Made by a program: the position numbers and the translations under genes. Below, piece by piece: positions 33,500 to 44,420 of a stretch of 64,000 nucleotides of DNA. Source of the DNA: Siderastrea radians (taxonomy: Eukaryota > Cnidaria > Anthozoa > Scleractinia > Rhizangiidae); assembly GCA_964017195.1 (NCBI GenBank), contig OZ024895.1, positions 16,162,034 through 16,226,033 of the forward strand. The letters are read 5' to 3'. Below the pieces are notes generated by a model that was given only the letters and a program-made list of their open reading frames with translations, had not been told where the DNA came from and ran no database searches. The stretch's first letter is position 1, and every line of letters begins with the position of its first letter.

Positions 33500-33599
33500 A
33501 TATGATGTTATGTTAAAATGTTGGGAAGAACAGCCAACTGATCGACCCACGTTTGAAACCCTGAGAATGACGATAAAGAAAATGGAAAGAAACCACAAG
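33500..33599 (+). CDS. RTK constant part exon 16: end of kinase domain
   Basis: The exon is 100 bases, phase 2 to 0, acceptor TTACTAG, donor GTAAGA. It encodes YDVMLKCWEEQPTDRPTF with the invariant CW and DRPTF motifs, then the alphaI helix. If the donor is not used, the frame continues to a stop at 33677, giving a receptor without the YxN tail. Confidence 0.9.
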
Positions 33600-33848
33600 G
33601 TAAGAAGAAGACTTTTAGAGACAATAAATTTTATTTGTGAAGAAAAAAAAAGTAATCCTGTTACAGTCAATCTTTGACTGTCTTTAAAATTGATTGGATC
33701 TTTTGATTTTGTGGTTAAGACCTACGATATGGCCAATCAAACAAATGCTTTAAGCTGGTACTTTTCTGTAGCGCTGTTTGTGTTTTCGTCGTTAGAAAAA
33801 CTACTGTTGATTATGTTTCCACAATTTTGTTTGTGTAGATTTTAGAAG

Positions 33849-34595
33849 TTAAGAGGCAATGTCCACTAAGACCGTGCGAAATCGAAAATATGTGGCACAT
33901 GATGAAAAATCAAAATTCTCCGTTTTTCGCCCAGAGATACCTTATGGTAGCTCTAGAAACGTGGTGGCATTTTTTGTTGAGAAACTATTTTTAAATTTCC
34001 AAAAAATTAAAAAACCGTTACCGCACTACGTGTCTCTACAAACACCCCGAATAAACGCGAATCATACCTTCTCGTAAACTTCGCTCTGTTTAATTCGCGT
34101 CGTGGAACAATCCTGTTTTGAGCTTAGAAATTGCTGTTGAAGAGTTTACAAGTAATTTGAGTCAAATTATTCTTTTGTGGATTAATTTTCAAGGTCATGG
34201 CAGGCTGCTGAAAAGCACTAAAATTCGCTTGCTTTGAATTCTCAATTTGGCACAGTTTTTCAAGAGAAAGTTTCCCTCACCGGTAAAGCACCGAAGCACT
34301 TGAAATTCAGAATTCTTGAAAGAAGAAATGCCGTTCTTAAACCAGGTTTAAACATTAGTGTTGGGCTTTTTATCAGCGCCGAGTACAAACGCTCTAAAAA
34401 TCCCGATAATTACAACATTAACACGTCAACAATTGGCACATACCTCCGACCAAATAACCGAAAATGTGGACATTTCTTCTATTTTGGGTGGTATTCGGTT
34501 GTAATCCACAGCAGAAAGGTAATGTCTGGCTCACCTGAATATGGTATTGTCTAAATATCAGGTTCTGTACTCATAATAACCATCTTGGCGTCCGG
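33849..34595 (+). repeat. Left arm of a 0.75 kb inverted pair in the last intron
   Basis: It matches, in inverted orientation, 38290-39061. Shared landmarks are AAGAGG..ATGTCCACTA at the outer ends, CATGATGAAAAAT, and an open segment beginning MNSQFGTVFQEKV present in both arms. The arms have diverged by substitutions and indels. Either two insertions of one element in opposite orientation or the ends of one large element. Confidence 0.75.
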
Positions 34596-34895
34596 GGTCA
34601 ACAACATCACTGAAGCATCGCGTATTGGCAATCAACCCAAATGACTTATTTCCATCCCGCCTCCTTTTGTTAAAATGAAGAACCTTCAGAAATAAAATGA
34701 TTTTTCCTTATCTGGACTTCAAAAGCGTTTTCTCCTATAAGACGTCTTTTCTTGATCTGTATTCATTGTAAAATTTCAAAACGATAGTTTCTTGCCGAAA
34801 GCTTACAAGCCTGTTTTGTTTGAGTCACGCAACAAAATGTCACGCACTTGATTTTACCTGACGTCGGGTTTGACTTGGAGGGGGAAATGCACAGG

Positions 34896-34975
34896 AAGCA
34901 AAAAAAAAAAACAACAACAACAACAACAACAACAGCAACAAGCAAGCAAAAAACAAACAAACAAAAACAAAGCAA
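34896..34975 (+). repeat. AAC-rich microsatellite
   Basis: A-tract followed by about ten AAC units and AAAC-type units in the last intron. The long Gln, Thr or Val runs in open frames here come only from this repeat. Confidence 0.85.
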
Positions 34976-35852
34976 TGAGAACTTTGAAAACCTGTGGACC
35001 CAAGGACCGATTACCGTCAACTGCCGCTTATAAGCCTTGGACTTATACAACTTTGTAAGGGGTTTTGGGTGGGCTTATAAACAGAAGGGCTTATATCCGG
35101 GGCGGGGGGGCTTATAAGTTTCGAAATGAGCCACAGCAGTGTTGATCGAAATACGTTTTTAATTTACCAGTTTTTAATTAACCTTTGAAACGTCACAATA
35201 AATCGAATTCATTTCAATTTTAATTTAACAACAAAATCAAAACTGTAACAACACGAACGTAACCGGGACGTAACAAAACAGAAGCTCAGAGTTCATCTTC
35301 GCAGTGTTCTGTGAGAGTGCTTAATATTAAGGAAACAGGGAAAACTAGAGGGCGACTTATATCCGGTGGAGCTTATACCGGATGTATTTTTTTGTTTACA
35401 GGTAGATGGGCCTATAACCGGGGGGGGGAGCAGTTAACGGTATTTATGTATTTATCAGTATCATTAGAGGCAGTGAAGCCTTGCCAAAACCTTGCCTGTT
35501 ACTAGGGCTTTGAAAAAGAAATTATTATTAGGTCTTTATGTATTGGTCTTCAAACGTTGGTCAAGACAGGAGTGAGAATGTAGAAATGTATGTTGAGTTT
35601 ACTCAAGCCCAAACCAGGGGTGTGGCCAGGGGTGCCGGAACCGTCCTTTTCGTTCTTTATAAGTTTGTGAAACCATTCTATGGCAAACCTAGCGGATTAC
35701 AATTTTATACATGAAACTCGAAATTAAGTTGAGTTTGAAACTCAACTCATCTTGAAACTCATCATGACAAGGAGTCCTAATGTTTGGGGCTCTTTGTCGC
35801 TTTCCGCCTGATCTTCTGAGCAGTGCAGGTGATGAAGGTGGAGAACCATCCT

Positions 35853-36012
35853 TGTGACGAATGGCTAACGCTCGAAACGTCAGCTTTCAATCTCTTCACG
35901 GTGGCTCAATTTACCTTATCAACTCAGTTGATAAATACAAAGTTTTGTGTTTCGCTTCCCCACCGATGCAGCACCACAGTTTCTCTAGAAACTAACCCCC
36001 TTGTTTGTCAAG
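35853..36012 (+). mobile_element. Fragment of a foldback element with a hammerhead-like core
   Basis: It is homologous to the arms of the element at 43783-44206: TGACGA, GGCTAACGCTCGAAACGTC, then TTATCAACTCAGTTGATAAA and a CTAACCCCCTTGTTTGTC end. The first base of the ribozyme CUGANGA box is G here, so the copy is probably inactive. It lies in the last kinase intron. Confidence 0.6.
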
Positions 36013-38289
36013 AGAAAGGTGGTTGTGCGATTTTTCTCCGTCTTCTCACGGTTGAGGAGAACGAGCTCGGTTTCGCTTAGAGCACTGCTATGGACGGTAG
36101 ACCATCAGATGACAGGGCCTTAGTTTTCAGCGCAGATATTGGTCTTATAGGTCCCACGCCATATGCTCTTCATACACGGACGGATCCCTTCTTTAGAAAA
36201 CTGTATATTCACACCATCGATCTTCCAAGTGGCAACTAAACGGCTTGCAATGGACGCGCACCGGATGACACTTACGGATGGTTCTCCACCGGGATCTTGA
36301 TATCGTGTCCGGAGTTTAGGAGGACAAATGTATCCGACTTAGTCTCCGCCGGCCTTGCGGTCGCAGGCTCCCTTCCCTCCATGGGGAGGGAAGGGAGCCA
36401 AGAGTTTGAACACCACGCCCAGCTCTGCTCCTAGTACTCCTGCGCAAACTATGGTGGCCCTGCAGGCCCTGCAGTGGTAGCAGCCAGCGCTGTCTTGCCG
36501 GAAGCTGACTGTCTTCAGGGCTGGTATGGTAGTGTTAATCTGCTTAATGACGTCTGCCATCACAGCGAGGAATGCACGAAAGTGGGTATGAGAAAAAAGT
36601 GTACTTACCAGAGCCAACTGGAGGGAAGACACCGATGTGTTGCAAAAAAGCTTTGGACTCCGACTTGCCATTTCCACGGTCTGCTTTTCTCACTTTCCCG
36701 TTCGAGGCATACTTAGCCCTGGTAGAGCTCAACGTGATCAACGTCGATTAGTTCCCTCTGCGCTATTCCCAGACAAGAGCGATGGGCTGGGCAAATGGTC
36801 CATGTTAAGAATACTAATTAAAAATACTTTTGCGCGTGCTAAAAGAAAACCAACGAAGCTCAACTTCTGAGTGGATATCGCTGATTCCAATACTGCAAGT
36901 GTGACCCGAAAAGTCTTTTTTTGCAACTGGAATAGCAACTGCTTGTTCATATCGCTTGCAAGAGGCGCAAACGCCTGCAACTAGTTTCTGAAAAGAATAA
37001 GTGACCTCTATTCGCAGCCAAGGGAGATAATGGTTTGATTGGCTATTGTACTCGGTGACAGGCGTCCTGACTGCGAGAACTCCAAAGAACCTATCCTTTT
37101 ACAATGGCGCGATATAGAGGAAGCGCTCTACAACTGCTGCGTGTTAAATCTGGCGTTTTCCTTTTTTTTCTTTTTTTTTAACGAAAATTATGAGTTTTTG
37201 AACATTTACTCAAAGCCGATCCGCACTTAAGACATTTGTCTAGTTTCCAATAATGCCGCACCTGAAATTCTGACACGCCTGATTTCCAACAAGAAAATTA
37301 TTTCCGCAAATGGCAGCTTCTCGAGGCGCCTTCCTCGACGCAACACTGGTGGTTTGCAAATAATATTGAAATCCTTCACCGTGAAATTAATTAGACTTGA
37401 AAAGTCGAACTCTGCATAAGATATAAAAAATATATCGACGTTTGCTATTTTAGACTATCGGAAGCTAATACTTTCTGCTCCTAGTGAACACGTGACAGTT
37501 TTTTCCTCTCGCCAGAGCGTCACAAAATGTACATCTATGTAATCTGCAACTAGTTTTGCACAGGTCAGAATTGTGTGGTGAAAAGTCCCGTCATATGTAG
37601 TATCACTCTATTTTACTAGTCGAAAGATATTTCAGGCATAACTTCGGCGGTGTAACATGACACCAAACAGGAGGACGGATTGTGAGTAAACAAACACAGT
37701 TGTAGCCAAGTGCTACGTATTGAAAACTTACGATTAGAGAGAAAAGTGAACTTAAAATTTTCAGGAAACTTGTAAAAAACAAATGGATGCCTTCTTTGTT
37801 AGCCTTCGATATGCTTTAGTTTAAATCATGGGAAAAAAATCAGTTTTCTCTGCGGTTTGTTTTTACATTGAGGTAGTCCGGCATCTGGGATGAAAACGGG
37901 AAACGGTCATTCCGGTCGAGTTGCTGAAACAAACGCCATCACTATTTACATCTCCTTCTGTCTTGTATAATTTCTTTCATAGCTTAAGTTATTTCAGACG
38001 TCCTAATCTTTCCATTTTTTTCCCATTTTTGCAATCCCATCACCAAAACCTATCCTGTGACTTGACCAGAACCCGTTGCGTGACAGACAAATTTAGTTAA
38101 ATCAGACCATAATAACAGTGCGGTTTCTGAGATGAATGTGGAGATCACTGCAAAGTTATTTAGTTTCTTCAGGGAATTAGCACTGGGAGATTTTAAAAAT
38201 TCATTTGCCATTCGTTAAGGGATGTGAATGTGTTGGCGGAGTCGTTATTCATTAGTTGAAAGTCAATCTGGAGATACCAGGAGATAACG
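36013..38289. other. Middle of the last kinase intron
   Basis: No exon recognised. It includes a perfect hairpin at 36366-36399 (15-base arms GGCTCCCTTCCCTCC, loop ATGG). Open frames at 36339-36980 overlap on both strands without recognisable motifs. Confidence 0.45.
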
Positions 38290-39061
38290 GTCGATTCCAC
38301 GCGTCAAGATGGCCCTTGGACAGTACACCTAAAACTTGACAAAACCTGGCATTTAGACAAAATCTTATTCAAGGTAAGCTAGATATGACCTTTATCCTGT
38401 ACTTTTCATCCAAATACCAAAGGAAGCAAGGAAAAAATTCCAAGTTTTCGGCTGTTCGGTCGGAGGCACGAGCCTATTGTTTGTACTGGTTGACAGGTTA
38501 ATGCTGTGATTATCGGGATTTTGAGAGCGTTTGTGCTCGGCGCTGATAAAAAGCCCGAAACTAATTTTTAAACCTGATGTTAGAATGGTATTTCGTCTTT
38601 CAAGAATTCTGAATTTCAAGTGATTTGGTGTTTTACCGGGGAGGAAAACTTTCTCTTGAAAAACTGTGCCAAATTGAGAATTCAAAGCAAGTGAATTTTA
38701 GCGATTTTCAGCAGCTTGCCATGACCTTGAAAATTAATTCACAGATCTAAAACAGGACTCAGTTACTTCCTACACACTTTAAAAGCAAACTTCCACGCTT
38801 AAAATGGGGGTTTTCTGGGGTGCAAATCAAACAGAGCGAAGTTTACGAGAAGGTATGATACACGTTTATTTCGCGTGTTTACAGGACACGTGTGGCGTAA
38901 ACATGTTAAATTTTTTTTTCGGGCTTAAAAAATTTTTTCAAGAAAAAAATGCCACCACGTTTCTTAGATTGCCGTAGGGTATCCGTGGAAAATTTATGAG
39001 GGAGTTTTATTTTTCATCATGTGCCGCCACTCGCTCGATGTTAGTGGACATCCCCTCTTAA
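38290..39061 (-). repeat. Right arm of the 0.75 kb inverted pair
   Basis: Reverse-complement counterpart of 33849-34595. The minus strand carries the open segment MNSQFGTVFQEKVFLPGK, similar to the plus-strand one in the left arm. The shared segment is conserved as protein more than expected of junk, but I recognise no family. Confidence 0.75.
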
Positions 39062-39410
39062 GGGGTGAATCCCTTTTTTTGGAAGCTAAATTCAACACAT
39101 TAAACGACAGCAAAAACAACACCAGCTACAAGAACAACAACAAAAGTGCTGCTCCTGGTTGGGTCTTGTAAACTGCCCTCTAGACTCTTTCAATCCGCTA
39201 AAGTTTCGTCTTTTAGCTGAATTCTTGAATAAGTTTTTTGCAAAAGGTTAATACTATAGAATTTTTAAGGATTTAACTCCAAGATGCCGTGTTTAAGATA
39301 AAATATCAACATAAATAATCAATAAAACAGTCTTTGTTCCACGGCATGAAAAGGCACATGTTGTCACACAGTTTCACCTAACGTATTTACAAGTTCATTT
39401 TCCTTTGCAG

Positions 39411-39479
39411 ACGTATGTCAACCTTAGTGAGTATGATGACAGCCAGTACGCCAATGTTAACGATTTGCAAGAAGAGTAG
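39411..39479 (+). CDS. RTK constant part exon 17: signalling tail and stop
   Basis: Acceptor TTTGCAG, phase 0 entry, 22 codons and TAG. It encodes TYVNLSEYDD and SQYANVNDLQEE. YVNL and YANV both fit the pYxN docking motif for Grb2-type SH2 domains. The tail resembles that of Tie receptors, which also begins KTYVN after the kinase. The exon lies 5.8 kb downstream of exon 16 but is well supported by phase, acceptor and motif. Confidence 0.8.
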   Translation, partial: TYVNLSEYDDSQYANVNDLQEE

Positions 39480-39510
39480 TTTAACAGATGCTTTAAATTC
39501 AGTGCCTTAA

Positions 39511-40377
39511 GGTGGCTTACTACAGTTTCCAGAAGAGAAAGATAACTTTTTCAAATCCTTAGTTTAAAGTCAGCAGGACTTTCGTTTTGGGACATTTTTT
39601 GCTACACTGGTTAAAAGAAATGATTTTATCCTGGAAAAGAAATGCGAGAAGCTCAGAAAATATCAAATACAACGGACCGAGCTCTAGAAGGGGACTGGAA
39701 ACTAGACATTTTCAGCGCTTTTTTCCCAAAATCTAGCCGTACGACACTACTTCAAATGTTCAGGATTTCAATAGTGCCTATAAATAAACACTTGTGCAAA
39801 GCAAAATGAAAATCTGTAAGGCAGACTTTCTGCTATTGTAGAAGATGTCGAATTTTAACCTTTTTGAGAATTACTAAAAATCTCTCTTACAGACTTTGCT
39901 AATATTTTGTCTACAAGTTTAAGTTACTACTATAAATTGATTCTAAAACTTTCACTGGGGGTTATACGGCCAGTTTTCGAGTAGATTGGACTCAAAGAGT
40001 CGATTTGCGATTTTTTTGCGACCTCCTTCGTGAGCGAAACTGAACATGCTTACAACTTAAGCGCGCGCCGAAATGGTGCAATATGGCGCGTGCGATAAAC
40101 ATAAGAGTTTTTTCAACAACTTCTCGGGGTTTTTGTTAAGGTTTTACGGATATTTTATACCAGTAGCGCTCTCTAACCGCGTGAAAACTTCATCCATTAA
40201 TGATAAAGAATGTTAACTGTACGCAACGAGCGATTTCTATAAGCTAGATCTTTCTCAGCTTTTTCTCGATGATGGCGTTAAGCATTGCACGCGCAAAAAA
40301 ATAATGACGTCACGCGAAGAGAATTTCTTAGCGCGCGCAATTGTGCATGTGTCTCAGAAAAACTGTAGTAAACCACC
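39511..40377. mobile_element. 867-base TTAA-flanked inverted-repeat element in the 3' UTR
   Basis: The ends are GGTGGCTTACTACAGTTT and, inverted, AAACTGTAGTAAACCACC. TTAA flanks both sides (39507-39510 and 40378-40381). It begins 31 bases after the kinase stop codon, so it supplies the 3' UTR. It contains an AATAAA at about 39783 that could serve as a polyadenylation signal. No transposase is encoded. Confidence 0.75.
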
Positions 40378-40668
40378 TTAATTCTGAAGTACAAAAACAC
40401 TGAAGTCAAATTACAAATGATAGCCTGATGTTAAAGGACTGGGACCCGTTTCTCGAAACCCCCAATACTCACCAGGCTCGAAAATAGCTTTTTTTTTCAG
40501 TTTTATGTACAGAATATCCTTCAATGTCGTAAAAAAGGTGGTTATTGTTCGTCGGGGTCAATACAATATAATAACGAAGTGCATATCCTTTGTAGGTCGC
40601 ATATCCTTTGAGTTGTAGGGCGCGACGTTTCGTCTGTTGACTGATTGTCTTCATCAGCCGATAAGGTC

Positions 40669-40868
40669 GACAACTTACGCGTCACCATAAAGTATCACAA
40701 TGGTCAGCTGTGACTGGTGGGTTTCGATGCTCATTGCCCCGTTGAGAAGTTGCTTCCTCAAATGGGACCTCTCAGGAAACAACTTCTACATTGGAGCAAT
40801 GAGTAACGAAACCCATCAATCACATCCGACTATCGTGATAATTATGGTAACGCGTAACCAGTCGACCT
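40669..40868. mobile_element. Foldback element
   Basis: Outer arms pair GTCGACAACTTACGCGT with ACGCGTAACCAGTCGAC, and inner arms pair GGGTTTCG / CGAAACCC and GCTCATTGC / GCAATGAG. Just outside, at 40622-40662 on the minus strand, CTGATGA and GAAACGTC occur with the spacing of a hammerhead core, but the intervening bases do not form a good stem II. Confidence 0.55.
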
Positions 40869-43426
40869 CCTCACCTGATTAAAATAATAATAATAATGAT
40901 AATGATAGTAATGATAAATAAAAAAAATTTAAAAGGTTTGAAAAATATTTATGGGACTGGCAATTTATCGGAAGTTTCGAGAAACGGTTCCCTTCCTTGA
41001 ACCACTAACGTTGAGATGAGATGATGGTCCAAGGCGCCAATCACTTGATTACCGTGCATTCAGAGACTTGTATGGAATTACATACAGTACATGGAGAGGC
41101 CATGAATCTACTAGAAACTACATCATGGCTCCTCAAAACCTCGTCTGACCAGCGTTAAACTATTTTCTATAAAGACCTAAAAATGGCTTATTGCAAAGTA
41201 AAAGAGACAAAATAATGTTAATCCACAATGTGGCTGCAATTTTAACAAATAAGCAAACCAACACATGGAAAAATAAACACGCAAATGGAAGCAAACAAAC
41301 CAATAAAGGTAAATATCTTAAATAAATAACCTTATGATCCACTTACTTCCGATAATACCCAGAGTTGCTCGTCCTAGCTCGCTTGGACGCTTTCATTTTA
41401 ATTTTGGACGACTGTTCAATTTCGTTTCTCAGTTTGTGTGCTTAAGGTGTTTCGATGCAGTTCTTTGGAGACCATACCTAACTTTTAAAATTTGCCTTTA
41501 GGCAGTCTTCCCCTTGTCAGATCAACATGAAATTATCGTTATCGAGTTTAACAAAATGTAAACCACGCTAAAGTCTGATCCAGTTATTTTGTAGTTGTTA
41601 TTCCAGAGCCGCCATGCCATCTCTTTTGGAGCTACTTATATATGAACTGGAAACTGGATGCCTATTTTTTTAAGAGTTCCAGCTTGCCTACTGGAGCAAA
41701 TGAGCCTAAGACGTTCTTTTTATAATTTCGCATTTTGATTTTTAATAGGAAGAGTTTTTAAATGATGGGTGACCAAATTTTATAACTTGTTTCAATTCGC
41801 CCCATATCCTAGTATTTTATAATTAAAATTATAAAATATACACTTGTGTTATTAAGATAGTCTGTATTGTGCTGTCAAAATATATTTGAAAACAAATATA
41901 TTCTAGAGAAATGATTTACAGAGAATTCAGTCTGAATAAAAAAAAATCTTGAATAATTCTGGTTCATTGGTTCTATTACATAATATAGAATAAATCTACA
42001 AGCGTTCTATCATCAATGCTGCAATTTAATTGGCTACCCTACTCGCTATCTATTCCGTGATAGGTAATGTAGCGAAAAGGAGAGCGGCAGGCGCAGTCTT
42101 ACACTTAAAAAAAAAAAACAAAACAAAAAAACAATGCAATGAAGTAAAACTCTTCGCTTTAGTGGAATATTAATCGAGTTTTATACTAAAACAATTAGAT
42201 TATTGGCTCTCGATTTCTAGGCGTAATAGTTGATTCGGGCTTCGCCCTCCTCAGTTATCACACGATAGAAAATGTCAAGCCCATAATCTAATTGTTAAAT
42301 AGACATTTTGAACGTGTACCCCTTTCATAGTGATAAAACAGTTTTTTTAAGTGCTACACAGAAGGCCATTTGTGCAGTTATTTATAGCCATCCAGCCTAA
42401 AGAAATTATCCTCTGTCTATGTTATCGACGTAATTTTTTTATTGCTTCTAGTTTGTTTTTCCATCCTTTGTTTTATCTTAGTGTGCATTGCGGTTGAATT
42501 GATCTGTTTCCTTGAAGTACGTAAGGCCGCGCAGATGGTGTAAGAGTGTCTGACGCAATTCCCATCGTCGGACAACGTCATTGCGTTCTAACTCAGGCGC
42601 CTGCTACGTATGGTAGGACACTGGAACCTTCCGTAATGTTGTCTCGCCCTCTTCCAAGAAAAAAATATCCCACAAAACACGACAAAAATAAACTAAGTGA
42701 ACATTAAGTGAAATTCCTACATTTTTGCTTCCGACATACGCACTGGTATCCCACAATACCTATGGAGATAGTCCAATATAAATGCCAACAGAATGAGTAA
42801 CACTAGACTTACAGACTTACACTAGTAACCCAAAAACCTAAGGATATAGCTGAAAATAAATGCCAACAAGATGAACAACAAATTCAGTAGACTTCCATAA
42901 TTACGTAGCATACGCCTTGCAGGTCTTTACAAATTTAAGGATTTTAATTGTTTCTTGTTTGTTTGTTTGTTTGTTAAAAATTGGCTCAATAAAAAATGAC
43001 AAAAAATATGTTACCCTGGGAGAATCTATAGTTTGTCCATAATGATACGGTAGGCTTGTACGCTTGCTTTTTCATTTCTCGTTCGGTCACAACGAATTCG
43101 GCACGTAATTATTAAACTTCGACGAAGGTTCCGAGTTTTGGGCAGTTTGGAATTTGAAATTATGGTTTCTCTGAGTTCATGTTGAATAGCACTCGAGTGT
43201 ATGTCCCCTTCATTACCAATCTGTAGCTATCTATACGCTAAGTTTTTATCGCCTAAGCGTCGCCATGAAAGACAATTACAATAACTTTATCCCGGCCTTT
43301 TTGCTTGCCGGAAAGTGTCAATTCATGACTACATGTAATGCAATCGGAAATCAACGCGAAGTTCAAAATTCACTTCAATGTGAGATGTCAAATCAAATGC
43401 TGCATAATTCCATGTCTAGCATATTG
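40869..43426. other. Intergenic stretch after the kinase gene
   Basis: AT-rich, with microsatellite-like runs near 40882-40925 and A-rich tracts near 42105. No exon, cassette or clear element recognised. Confidence 0.45.
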
Positions 43427-43660
43427 TGACGTAGTCAACTTTTGCTTAAGGAAAATTCTGATATGGATTCCGCGTTCCGAGAGGGTGATTGAGCACGAGA
43501 GTTATAAAGCGTCAATGGTCTGTCCAGTGTATCGATCGAATAAGCATCTTCCCTTGACATCTCTGATACATATTTTTTACTCGGACAAGGTCTCCCGTCT
43601 GGCTGTCCAACACTGATGAATGTGGTTAACTCAGCACTTGCATGTATAGCAAGTTTAATT
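43427..43660 (+). pseudogene. Cassette G promoter block and leader remnant
   Basis: TGACGT at 43427-43432 followed by CAACTTTTGCT, then GGATTCCGCGTTCC, matches the cassette upstream blocks. At 43616, 189 bases on, an ATG begins MNVVNSALA, similar to the cassette B leader start (MMSFVNSVP). The hydrophobic core and the expected GTATGT donor are not found in place, so the leader is truncated. Confidence 0.5.
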
Positions 43661-43782
43661 CTAGTTTGGAAGGGCCTCTCTTTGAAAAGCCACTGGCTTT
43701 CTTGTTTAATAACTTTTTGTGTAACTTTGCAGAGCATAAAGCATTGTTCTTAACACTGCAAAAAATTCAAGCTGCAATCAGA

Positions 43783-43803
43783 TGACAAACAAGGGGGTTA
43801 GTC

Positions 43804-43834
<31 letters not shown>

Positions 43835-44206
43835 GACGTGAAACACAAAATTTTGGATTTATCAACTGAGTTGATAAGGTAAATTGTCCACCGTAAAGAG
43901 ATTGAGAGCTGACGTTTCGAGCGTTAGCCCTTCGTCAGAGCGAATCCATAAAAATCTAGGATAAAAATTCATTTTCCAAATCGGCACGCTTAATCCCCAC
44001 ACTTTTCATTCAACTAATTTATTCTTGTTTTTCACGTTGCCATGTTCCTACCAATAGCGTAGCTCCACCACTCTCCAAATAAATGAAGTGCAACCCACAA
44101 TTCCCTGATTCGCTCTGACGAGGGGCTAACGCTCGAAACGTTAGCTCTCAATCTCTTTATGGTGGCCAAATTACCTTCTCAACTCAGTTGATAAATCCAA
44201 AATTTT
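43783..44206. mobile_element. Foldback element carrying two hammerhead-like cores
   Basis: Inverted arms 43847-43941 and 44112-44206 share ATCAACTGAGTTGATAA and the core CTGACGA / GGGCTAACGCTC / GAAACGT. Cores lie at 43911-43938 (minus) and 44115-44141 (plus; the final triplet reads GTT). An extra 64 bases at the left (43783-43846) match the end of the copy at 35853-36012. The right end abuts the cassette G Ig exon directly. Confidence 0.6.
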
Positions 44207-44420
44207 ACAATCAGATGAGCCTCGTTAATATAAGCTGTACTGCAACTTGTTAGCCAGACCCTGATGTTGTGAGGATCCTTAAAGGACGAGTGAAAAGTTC
44301 TGGGGTTACGACAGCTCATCTTACTTTTAGCGAAATCAGCAAAGAAGATGCGGGAATGTACTCATGTAAGGCTAACAACTCAGCTGGAACCGAAGAAAAA
44401 CTGCTGAGAATCGTAGTAAA
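44207..44420 (+). pseudogene. Cassette G I-set-like Ig exon, truncated and with a stop
   Basis: It reads NISCTATC, stop (TAG), PDPDV, then VRILKGRVKSSGVTTAHLTF, DAGMYSC, KANNSAG and a donor GTGAGT. The normal 5' edge is replaced by a foldback element, and the Gly-Lys codons of ATGKPD have become Cys-stop. The core WIHN is also altered to ILK. It is clearly derived from a cassette I exon of the D/E type. Confidence 0.8.

Larger units (their letters stand above)
376..39479 (+). other. Receptor tyrosine kinase locus with six tandem Ig head cassettes
   Basis: Overview of the locus. Six cassettes (A-F), each made of a signal-peptide-type exon, a V-like Ig exon and an I-set-like Ig exon, precede one constant part of 17 exons (23642-39479) encoding Ig, three FN3 domains, a membrane helix and a tyrosine kinase. 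The product would be a type I surface receptor that phosphorylates tyrosines. Three FN3 domains before the membrane helix and a tail beginning TYVN recall Tie/TEK; the glycine loop and alphaC region also resemble FGFR. Exon edges were chosen by matching GT-AG sites to reading phase. Whether all cassettes join the one kinase is inferred from phase and order, since no transcript data are available. Confidence 0.75.

Noticed and set aside
34763..35058. Open frames with long Val, Thr or Gln runs
   Set aside because: They come from the AAC microsatellite, not from a gene.
40622..40662. Possible hammerhead on the minus strand (CTGATGA .. GAAACGTC)
   Set aside because: Boxes are present with suitable spacing, but the bases between them do not pair into stem II; probably a decayed copy.
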